Origin: Methanobacteriota archaeon
GTDB taxonomy: Archaea > Thermoplasmatota > Thermoplasmata > RBG-16-68-12 > JAFNFQ01
DNA length: 36,282 nt
Direction of reading: 5' to 3'
Assembly: GCA_017885655.1 (NCBI GenBank)
Contig: JAFNFQ010000039.1
Span: forward strand, 1 to 36,282
Shown here: one piece after another, positions 1 to 7,900 of the stretch
How positions within the stretch are numbered: the first letter of the stretch is position 1
How the letters are laid out: each line of letters begins with the position of its first letter
Made by a program: the position numbers and the translations under genes
The notes under the pieces: generated by a model
Seen by the model: only the letters and a program-made list of their open reading frames with translations
Databases searched by the model: none
Told to the model about the DNA's origin: nothing

Positions 1-211
1 TCTTGAGTCCGAGGTACTCGTCCACGGCCTTGCTGTCCTCTATCCTGTCCCTCAATCCCCGCCACGTCTTCTTCTCCAGCTCCCTTACGGCGCACAGGAG
101 AAGATGTTGGTGGACGGTGAAGTCCTTCTTCGAATACTTGCTTAGAAATAGCGGTACGCGCATCCTCTTCAGGGCCACCGCTCCGGCCTTGAGGGTGATG
201 GCAATTCCCAT
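1..211 (-). CDS. Transposase, N-terminal fragment (cut by window edge)
   Basis: An open frame on the minus strand runs from an ATG at 211 off the left edge (70 codons seen). The visible protein contains RVPLFLSKYSKKDFT, then a helical stretch (HQHLLLCAVRELEKK) and a YLGLK end. This 'PLFLSKxSKKxFTxHQ' opening resembles the N-terminus of archaeal IS5/IS1182-type DDE transposases, which begin with a DNA-binding helical region before the catalytic domain. The DDE residues would lie beyond the edge and cannot be checked. An in-frame TGA lies 13 codons upstream of the ATG, so the true start is within that interval. No terminal inverted repeat was identified in the 77 bases between this gene and the next. 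The family call rests on memory of the motif only. Confidence 0.5.
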   Translation of the reverse strand, partial: MGIAITLKAGAVALKRMRVPLFLSKYSKKDFTVHQHLLLCAVRELEKKTWRGLRDRIEDSKAVDEYLGLK

Positions 212-288
212 CCCATCGCCTCTGACACCCGGGGCGATGGCTCTCCATCTACATCAAAGGATTTCTACAAACCCGCAAGGCGGTCCAG

Positions 289-2475
289 CTAGGCCGGCGG
301 CGCTTGGGGTGGCGTGCCTTCAGCCGGAGGCCCTTTGAAATGCTGCACGATGTCCTCGGCTAGCTTCTTCGAGATACCCTTCACCAAGCTCAATTCATCT
401 GCAGTGGCCTTCCTCAGGTCGTCCACTGTCTTCAGTCCCGCCTCGTAGAGCGCCCTAATCTTGGCGGGCCCTATCCCTTTGACCTCGTCGAGCTCCCTCG
501 AGAGCAGGCCCTGCGCGATTCCTGCGATCCTGGCGTCCAGATGGTCCAGCCTGCCCTTCGTCTCGGGATTATCCATCTCGATGGTGAGCGCCTGCTTGTA
601 GGCCACGCGCGCCTCGTCAAACCGATCCATCTCTCCGAGGGTGTCGCCCTTCATGATGAGGCCTCTGACATCCGCCGGACTGACCTCGATGAACTTCTCC
701 GCGGAGTCGAGCGCCTCGGTCAGATGGCCTTCCTCCAGATGCAGCTTGGCCCTCTCGAGCAGCGCGCTCGGATTGTTTTGCTCTATTGAGAGGACTGCGT
801 CCAGAGCGGCTATCGCCTCCTCCCTCCTGCCGAGGCGCCTGAGCACTCCAGCTTTCCCCGCCAAGGCTCTCGTGTTCGACGGTTCGTATCTGAGTATCTC
901 CTCATAGAGCGCAAGGGCGCCGTCGTAGTTGCCGGACGCGGTCGACACCATCGCCCTCGAGAGTATCGAGGCGACGTCCAGCCTTGCCCTCTCCAGCTTC
1001 GTCTTCAGGCCAGCGTTGTCGGGCTGCAGGTTGAGCGCCGTCTCGTAAGCCAGGGCGGCGTCGTTCCTCCTGCCCTGGGCCATGAGCACATCGCCTTTCC
1101 AGCCGAGCGCCTCGACATCGGCTGGCTTCAACTGCAGGTAGGCGTCCAGTGTCCTTGCCGCGTCACCCCACTGCTGCAGGTCAATGAGGAGCCTCGACTT
1201 GCTGTGCAGTGCCTTCTCGTTCTGGCTCTCGACCGCGAGCACTTTGTTGAAAGCATCGAGGGCCTCCCTCTCCCTCGCGAGCTTGACGAGGACAGCGCCC
1301 CTCGCGAGCATCGCGGTGATGTTCGCCGGTTCGAGAGCGAGGGCGGAATCGAAGTTCTTCAGGGCACCCTCGAGGTCGCCGTTTGTGAAGCACTGCGACC
1401 CATCCTCTATGAAGACATCAAACTCCTTGGCGGGCACCGGTGGCGCGCCCTTCTCGACTTGAGTCCCCGCTCCGGGCAGCCAAGGGACATGATCCACTGG
1501 TGGCGGAGGCGTCTCGGCCCCCGGCACAGGCGGTGGCGGGAGGTCCGGAGCCATTTCAGGAGGCGGCGGGAGATCGCCTGCCTCAGCAGCACCCTCTGCC
1601 TTTGACCTGATGTCGTACCTACTGTAGACCTGCTCACCCTTGTCGACTTCCTGATCGTACTCGAAGCTGTATATCGAGGCGGAGGCGTACTTCTTCTTGA
1701 TCGGCATCAGGTGGATTACCCAAGCGGCGCTCAGTCCAATGAAAAAGACCAGGATGACCGGAACCCACAACGTGAGGACGGAAGACATTCGGACGTGGAT
1801 GATGATCTCATAATCGGCCGACCCCGCCCCCATGTTCTCGAGAGTCATGTTGAAAGTATGTATGGCGTCGCCTTCGTTGTAGCCGGTGGTCTGGAGGAAC
1901 TTGTCGGGCTGCAGGTTCTGCTCTGCTACCCTCGAACCGTCCATGAAAACCCTAACACGCAGATACGCGTTTGAGGAAGGCACATTCGTGATCTTGAACC
2001 ACTCGACCTTGCTCAGACCGAGGAAATCCTGGTTGGAGAAATCTGAGATTATCACCGTGTCTCCGGACGCCACCCGCCCTGTCTTGGTCTGAGACAGCTC
2101 GCCCGAAACGAAGTCTGATGTCGGAGGAATTAGCAGTATCGCCATCAGAGTCGCAGCGACGATTATGGTCCATATGGCCCTCTTCTGCGAGTTGTTGGCC
2201 ATGAGGAACTTCTGGCCATCCCTCTTTGCGTACTTGATCTCTAGGTCCCTGAAGGATATTGAAGTCGCTATGATCACGAGAAACATGATCATCAGCCACG
2301 GGAAAACGGCGTCCAGCGGCATGTAGAAAGGCTTGAGTCCGGCATTCCCTGACCACCAGATGAAGGCCCAGCCCACGACCATGAGTATGATGACGAAAAG
2401 GAAAATCGCACGCTTCAGATTCCTGATGCGAACGAGGTGGTAGCCGCCTTCCAACATCTCCTGATACGGTTTCAT
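289..2475 (-). CDS. Membrane-anchored TPR protein with C-terminal helix-hairpin-helix
   Basis: 728 aa. Four membrane segments are visible: about residues 23-42, 56-74, 99-117 and 233-257. Residues 118-232, between the third and fourth, form a probable extracytoplasmic beta-rich domain. A proline-rich linker follows (about 300-345), then roughly eight tetratricopeptide repeats (about 350-640, with repeated LxxxP and A-G-x-L patterns). Last comes a helix-hairpin-helix pair (about 665-715; GIGPAKIRAL and VKGISKKLAEDI) and a Pro/Ala tail. TPRs mediate protein-protein contacts and HhH motifs usually bind DNA backbone, so the protein may tether a cytoplasmic complex to the membrane. It begins inside the stop of priS (ATGA overlap), so the two genes are co-transcribed and probably translationally coupled. 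No enzyme motif is seen; its exact function is unknown. Confidence 0.85.
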   Translation of the reverse strand: MKPYQEMLEGGYHLVRIRNLKRAIFLFVIILMVVGWAFIWWSGNAGLKPFYMPLDAVFPWLMIMFLVIIATSISFRDLEIKYAKRDGQKFLMANNSQKRAIWTIIVAATLMAILLIPPTSDFVSGELSQTKTGRVASGDTVIISDFSNQDFLGLSKVEWFKITNVPSSNAYLRVRVFMDGSRVAEQNLQPDKFLQTTGYNEGDAIHTFNMTLENMGAGSADYEIIIHVRMSSVLTLWVPVILVFFIGLSAAWVIHLMPIKKKYASASIYSFEYDQEVDKGEQVYSRYDIRSKAEGAAEAGDLPPPPEMAPDLPPPPVPGAETPPPPVDHVPWLPGAGTQVEKGAPPVPAKEFDVFIEDGSQCFTNGDLEGALKNFDSALALEPANITAMLARGAVLVKLAREREALDAFNKVLAVESQNEKALHSKSRLLIDLQQWGDAARTLDAYLQLKPADVEALGWKGDVLMAQGRRNDAALAYETALNLQPDNAGLKTKLERARLDVASILSRAMVSTASGNYDGALALYEEILRYEPSNTRALAGKAGVLRRLGRREEAIAALDAVLSIEQNNPSALLERAKLHLEEGHLTEALDSAEKFIEVSPADVRGLIMKGDTLGEMDRFDEARVAYKQALTIEMDNPETKGRLDHLDARIAGIAQGLLSRELDEVKGIGPAKIRALYEAGLKTVDDLRKATADELSLVKGISKKLAEDIVQHFKGPPAEGTPPQAPPA

Positions 2476-3707
2476 GCGGATACCTGAGGGATGGTTGCAA
2501 GGCCACGGCAGGTCAGAAACACCGCGGCGTACTCCGGGACTTCAGTTAGCCCCTCACTCAGATTAAAAGTTTCCCCTCTGAGTGTCAGCCTCGTCGCCTT
2601 GGCGACCTCGACCCTGACTGGGTCATCACGGAAGGCTGGCGGGACCGCGTCCCTCAGAGGCCTGAAGTCGTCGAGCTGGTCTCGCGTCATGCTGACGACC
2701 ATGAAGCCGGTCTTCCCGTGTAGCGACGAGACCAGGCGTATGAGACGCTTGACGTCTGATGTGACTGGTTCGTCGGTCTCCCTCTTCCCGAGGTCGACCG
2801 CGGCCTGCAGATAGATCTTTCTGAAATCATTCAGATATCGGTCGGAGGGGAAGATGTCGATCCTGCCCTCCCTGAGCTTGTCAATCCCCCTCTGCCCTCC
2901 TTTGACAGGAGCGAAAAGGGTCTTGTATATTTCTTCTGCGGCTTTGGGTCCGACCCGGTCGAAACCACGGAGATGCTGGATTGCCTCGTCCTTGCTCATC
3001 GACTCAAGACGCTCCGCCTCTGCTATGATTCCCCGCCCGACTCTCCGACGCCATCCGGGGTCCTTCGAGGATGGCATCGAGTAACGATATTTCGCACCCC
3101 ATCGGCTCACATCGTACGCTTCTCGTTTGATGAATGATCCGGGGTCCAGGTCGGTCCCCGTGATATAGTCCACGATCTCTCTGCGCTCGTGAGCGCCCAG
3201 GGGCCAGAGGTGCGGGTCCCTCGCGTGGATGTGGTAGCCACGGCCTCCAGAGAAAGATATCGAGATGTACTTCTCATCGAGGCCGAAGTCCCCGAGCAGA
3301 TACTGGTCCACGATCTTCTTGATCTCCCCCTTCACCTCTTCCAGCATTTGTTCATAGGGCATGCCCTTGACCCTCGCGATGTGGTCTGCGTCCAGGTCGA
3401 AGATGAGGTCAGCGCCGAGCCAGCCCTTCTCCTCCATCGTAGGGGCGTCCGGTCTCTGGTAATATGCAGCAGAGTGGTAGGCGTGGGCGGGGGTCCTTGT
3501 CACGAGGTATTCCTTCAGGTCCTCGGCTCTCGCGAAGCCCAGATGCCTCTGCACCATGTCGCTGTCGTAGAACATGAAGCCGTACTCGCGGCGGGCGAAC
3601 CTTGGCGGGAGTTTGAGTTCGACCTTGTCGTAATATCGCCTGAACATCGCCTGGATCCAGCGGATGGTCAGGGCTTGGGTGCGCTGGTCCGTCTTCTCCT
3701 TGGGCAA
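2472..3707 (-). CDS. priS: DNA primase small (catalytic) subunit PriS
   Basis: 411 aa, archaeal/eukaryotic-type primase that makes RNA primers for DNA replication together with PriL (not in this window). The catalytic metal site is visible as FDLDAD at about 103-108 (D104 and D106). It is followed by the SGGRGYHIH motif and, near residue 300, the conserved block VTSDVKRLIRL...SLHGKTG. The start is TTG at 3707: no ATG or GTG occurs between it and the preceding in-frame TGA, and the N-terminal WIQAMFRRYYDKVEL helix must be kept because it aligns with other PriS proteins. Oddly, the protein has only one cysteine, near its C-terminus, so the zinc knuckle usually found after the DxD motif is missing. 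It is the first gene of a two-gene minus-strand unit with the TPR/HhH protein. Confidence 0.93.
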   Translation of the reverse strand: MPKEKTDQRTQALTIRWIQAMFRRYYDKVELKLPPRFARREYGFMFYDSDMVQRHLGFARAEDLKEYLVTRTPAHAYHSAAYYQRPDAPTMEEKGWLGADLIFDLDADHIARVKGMPYEQMLEEVKGEIKKIVDQYLLGDFGLDEKYISISFSGGRGYHIHARDPHLWPLGAHERREIVDYITGTDLDPGSFIKREAYDVSRWGAKYRYSMPSSKDPGWRRRVGRGIIAEAERLESMSKDEAIQHLRGFDRVGPKAAEEIYKTLFAPVKGGQRGIDKLREGRIDIFPSDRYLNDFRKIYLQAAVDLGKRETDEPVTSDVKRLIRLVSSLHGKTGFMVVSMTRDQLDDFRPLRDAVPPAFRDDPVRVEVAKATRLTLRGETFNLSEGLTEVPEYAAVFLTCRGLATIPQVSA

Positions 3708-4068
3708 CGAGCGGGCTAGGGTCGAGTTTCCTCAAAAGGGTTTTGGAGAGTTGTACGAATGGCGGGCGTCGCAGACCGGGCTCTGGGGCATGCCTGATTC
3801 TCCGCTTGGCGGGTTGTTTGCCACAATCGGACGTGCTAGCGTGGACGCGCTCCCGTCAGAGTCTGGCATGGGATGCGTCACACAACCGCCATATATCCGC
3901 AAGGGCGATAGGACGCCAGACTTGGAGGTGTCACACGGCCGCGGCCCCGGGCAAGCGAGAGGCAAGACGGTGTGCACATGGCTGCGCCGTGTCCCTTTTT
4001 CATATTCCGGCTCATATCCTCGACCGGCTTATGACTGCTTGGCGGGCATTCGATGGTTGAATGCGACG
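3708..4068. other. Intergenic stretch upstream of priS, no gene seen
   Basis: No supported gene, tRNA or strong terminator was found here. Overlapping open frames occur on both strands, but they have biased composition and no recognisable domain. A T-rich stretch with two TATA-like sequences (CATATT at about 4001 and CATATC at about 4013) lies just before the repeat-bearing stretch and could be a plus-strand promoter. Confidence 0.4.
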
Positions 4069-4702
4069 ATGTATTATTCCGCCGCAAACAAGACCGGCAT
4101 GTCTCCAGGAATACAGCAGACACGGAAGAGCGCCCATCAGCCGATTGGATTCCACTTCTCGACGATCCGCGTCCAATCCCGGACGACCCTGGCGGACCTT
4201 GAGAACACCCAAACGCACCTCCAGCCGACTCGATCCCGTATCCAGCCGATCCTGGCGGACTTCGAGAAGATCCGAGCGCACCTCCAGCCGATCCACTCCC
4301 TTATCCAGCGGATCCAATCGGAGTCCCAGACATTTGTCTGGAACCTCCAGACAGTCTTCTGGAAGCTCCAGACGGTCCGCCGCAACCGCCAGACGGTCCG
4401 AAGCGAGTCCCAGACAGTTGTCTGGAAGCGTCAGAAGGCTCCAACCCCCCTCTGACCACCCTCCGCGACCGCCAGACGGTTGTCTGGAAGCCCCAGACGG
4501 TCTTCCGAAGGTCCCAGACGGTTGTCTGGCGGCAGCAGAAAGTCGTCTGGCGGGAGGTTCGGGTGGTCCGGACCTCCATTCGGGCCTCTGATGGTCGAAA
4601 ATGGTCGTCTGGAACCGCCAGACATCTTTCTGGAGGTCCCAGACGGTTGTCTGGAAGCCCCAGACAGTCGTCCGGAAGCAGGTTTTGACTGTTTGCAGGT
4701 AG
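4069..4702 (+). pseudogene. Possible decayed coiled-coil gene over a 21-bp repeat array
   Basis: From ATG 4069 a plus-strand frame stays open to a TGA at 4453-4455 (128 codons). From about residue 30 it shows regular heptads with hydrophobic residues spaced 3-4, as in a coiled coil (e.g. ILADFEK, IRAHLQP, FVWNLQT, VFWKLQT). At 4437-4477 the 21-bp register loses one base. The same heptad pattern then continues in another frame (VVWKPQT, VFRRSQT), shifts again, and ends at a TAG at 4700-4702 (QTVVRKQ). This looks like a frameshifted coiled-coil gene. However, a 21-bp repeat gives a seven-residue periodicity in every frame and on both strands, and the minus strand is also open (4012-4830). Coding origin is therefore only one explanation; a DNA-level element is the other. 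Confidence 0.25.
4164..4684 (+). repeat. Degenerate 21-bp tandem repeat array with palindromic core
   Basis: About 20 units in near-perfect 21-bp register. In the right-hand part each unit carries CCAGAC-N4-GTCTGG (a 16-bp inverted repeat) plus a 5-nt linker. Clear copies with fully matching arms lie at 4326-4341, 4410-4425, 4472-4487, 4514-4529 and 4639-4654; many others have one or two changes. The left-hand part (4164-4330) keeps the 21-bp spacing but has a different core (GATCC...TCCAGCC). It also shows a 63-bp higher-order repeat: the unit at 4185 (CTGGCGGACCTTGAGAA) recurs at 4248. The register slips by one base at 4437-4477, and unit order is lost at about 4562-4618. Because 21 bp is two helical turns, all palindromes face the same side of the helix. 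Confidence 0.85.
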
Positions 4703-4937
4703 CCATGGATCGTGCGGAAGACCGTGCAGGTCGTCTGAGGAGTCCCGCCAATAATCCAGCAATTCGTGCGGATTGTTTGAGGATTCGCGGCAATTGTCCG
4801 GAGAGTGAAATCAAGCCGCCAGAGAGTCACCCAGACTGTGCGAAATATCCCGCAACCAGCACCGGTCTCTGGGACTCCGTCCTATCGTATTCCTCACATT
4901 CGATCATGCCGTGGATCACTCGTCCCCACCAAAAAGC

Positions 4938-4947
4938 CTTTAATCTA
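4938..4947 (+). promoter_or_regulatory. TATA box for lhr
   Basis: CTTTAATCTA preceded by an A-rich stretch, about 50 bases before the lhr ATG. Transcription would begin near 4968. A Shine-Dalgarno-like AAGGA lies at 4983-4987, immediately before the start codon. Confidence 0.45.
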
Positions 4948-4991
4948 CAACGTGCATAATCCTTGATTTCTCTCCCTCTGGCAAGGAAAAC

Positions 4992-7900
4992 ATGATGATA
5001 AGAAGAGTAACGCAGCAACACACCAAGGAAGAGGTCCTCGCCCTCCTCGACCCCCTCCTGCGCACGTGGTTCGACTCGAAGTTCAAAGACCTGACGGAGC
5101 CGCAGAGCTACGCGGTCCCCCTCATCCACGAGCGGAAGAACGTCCTGATCACATCCCCCACAGGCTCGGGGAAGACCCTCACAGCCTTTCTCTCAATCAT
5201 CAACGAGCTCTACAAGCTGCAGCGCGGCGGGAAACTGGAGAATAAGATCTACTGCATCTACGTGAGTCCGCTCAAGGCCCTCGCCAACGACATCAACCGC
5301 AACCTCACGAACCCCCTGGAGGAGATGAAGGTTCTCGCCGAGAAACTCAATCTCCCGCCGCCGGAGATTCGCGTGGCGGTGAGGTCAGGCGATACGACCG
5401 CCAACGAGAGGCAGAAGCAGGCGCGCAAACCGCCGCACATCTACATCACGACCCCCGAGTCGCTCGCAATAGTCCTCTCCACGCCGAAGTTCCGAGAGAG
5501 CCTCAAGGACGCCAGGTATGTCATCATAGACGAGATACACGAGATCTGCTCGTCGAAACGCGGTTCGCTGCTCGCCGTTTCCCTCGAAAGGCTTCAAGCG
5601 CAGGCGAACGAGGAGTTCACCAGAATCGGCCTCTCCGCCACGATAGCTCCGATAGAGGAGGAGGCGAAGTTCCTCGCAGGGTTCAAGGGCAAGAACGTCC
5701 GGGAGATGAACATCGTCGAGGTGGACAGCAGGAAGGCCCTCGACCTCAAGGTCCTCTGCCCCGTGGACGACATGACCCGCGTGACCTTCGAAGAGTCGAA
5801 CGCGCGGATGTACAACCTGCTGAGCGACCTCATCGACCAGCACAGGACGACACTGATTTTCACGAACACGCGGAGCGGCACCGAGCACATGTCATATAGG
5901 CTGAAGGAGAGGGGGGTGGAGAACCTCGAAGCACATCACGGCTCGTTGAGCAAGATCACCCGCCTCGACGTCGAGGAGAAGCTCAAGACCGGTCAGCTCA
6001 AGGCCGTCGTGTCCTCTACGTCCCTGGAACTTGGCATCGACATCGGTTACATAGACCTCGTGTGCCAGATAGGCTCCCCGAAGTCGGTGGCGAAGGGGCT
6101 GCAGCGCATTGGGCGCGCGGGGCATGCCTACGGCGACACGTCGGTCGGCCGCATGATCGTCTTCGACAACGATGACCTCATGGAGTGCGCGACCCTCGCC
6201 CATGCCGCCTACCAGAACAGGATAGACCGCGTCGACATACCGCGCAACACCCTCGACGTGCTCGCGCAGACGATCGTGGGCATGAGCCTGGAGAAAAGGT
6301 GGGACCTCGAGGAAGCGCTCGAACTGGTCCGCCGCTCCTACCCGTTCCACACGCTGACGAAGAAGGACTTCGTCTCGGTGCTCAACTACCTCTCGAGCCG
6401 CAACCCAGACATCCGCGTCTACGCGAAGGTCTGGTACGATGAGGAAGAGAAGCGCTTCGGCCGCAGGAAGGGCACGCGCCTGATCTACTTCACCAACGTC
6501 GGCACGATACCGGAGGAAGGCTCGTACCACGTCTACTCGGAGAATAGCGTGCCTCTTGGCGAGCTCTCGGAGAAGTTCGTCGAGTTCCTGAAGACCGACG
6601 ACATCTTCGTCCTTGGCGGGAAGACGCACCAGTTCATCCGCGCCAGGGGCATGAATGTCTATGTCAAGGATGCCTCGGGGCGGCGGCCGACTGTGCCGTC
6701 CTGGGCGGGGGAGATGCTGCCCCGAAGCTTCGACCTCTCCATGGCGGTCGGCGAGTTCAGGCGGCAGCTCCTCCAGAAGATCGAGGAGAGCAGCCCGAGC
6801 GAGGCAGAGTCCTGGCTAATGGATCAGTACAGCGTCGACGAGGGCTCGGCAAGCAGCATGGTATCGTACGTGCAGGAGCAGAGGGCGGTGATCCCGGAGC
6901 TGCCGACGGACAAACAGGTCTTGATCGAAGGCTACGTCGATGTCAAGGGCAACAGGAACATCATCTTCCACTACTGTTTCGGCAGACGAGTCAATGACGC
7001 CCTGAGCAGGGCGTACGCCTATGCGCTCTCCGAGAAGCTGAAATGCAACGTCGCTGCGAGAATCACCGACGACAATTTCATGCTCACGGTGCCGAAACGC
7101 GTCGACCTCGAAGGCCTGGAGAAGCTGGTGACTCCGGAGAACCTCGAGGCCCTGCTCCGAGGCGCGATCAAGAACACGGAGCTGTTCAAGCAGCGCTTCA
7201 GGCACTGCGCGACGCGCTCGTTCATGATTCTCAAGTCCTACAAGGGCAAGGAGGTCTCCATCGGCCGCCAGCAGCTCCGCTCCCAGCGCGTCCTCGACTG
7301 GTTCCACGAGATAGAGGACTTCCCGGTCGTCAAGGAGACCTACAATGAGATCCTGAACGAAGTCATGGACCTCACACACGCGAAGGAGATTGCCAAGAAA
7401 ATCGAGAGCGGGGACATGGCCGTCAAGAAGTCGGACTTCTCGGACCTGCCAAGCCCCTTCGCTCACAATGTCGTGCTCCTCGGCATCAGCGACATAGTGC
7501 TGATGGAGGACCGCTCGGCCCTCCTCAGGGAGCTGCACCGCAAGGTGCTCAAGCGGGTCGTCCCCCTCGAGAAGATGGCGGAGTACCAGTTCCAGGAGGA
7601 CCTCGTGGCGGAGTACTTCCGTCACAAGTGGCCCAAGGTCACGAGCAAGGAGGACATGGTGACCGCTCTCAACTTCGCCGGCGCCTGCAACCTAGTGCAG
7701 CAGAAGAGCGACAACGTCTTCGACCACGCGGAGGCCTCTTTCTCCGATGTGAGACGGTGGGCCTCGGAACTCATGGAGGCGGGGGTGGTGCAGAGCGTCT
7801 GGACTCCGCGCGGCGTTCTCTACGCGCTCAAGCCCGAGGTCGCGTACTATGCCGCTGTCTATGCGGGGAATGTCCACCTCGACAAGACGGAAGAGAAGGC

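Noticed and set aside
4164-4684. CRISPR array
   Set aside because: Units are contiguous 21-mers without unique spacers, too degenerate, and no cas gene is present.
4012-4830. 272-codon minus-strand open frame through the repeat array
   Set aside because: Its heptad-like pattern changes at the same indels as the plus strand and follows from the 21-bp, stop-poor, near-palindromic DNA. The hydrophobic spacing (positions 1 and 6) is not that of a coiled coil.
6816-7625. Long minus-strand open frame (269 codons) inside lhr
   Set aside because: Antisense of a clear helicase frame; Asp/Glu/Leu/Val-rich composition typical of the complement of GC-rich coding DNA; no motif.
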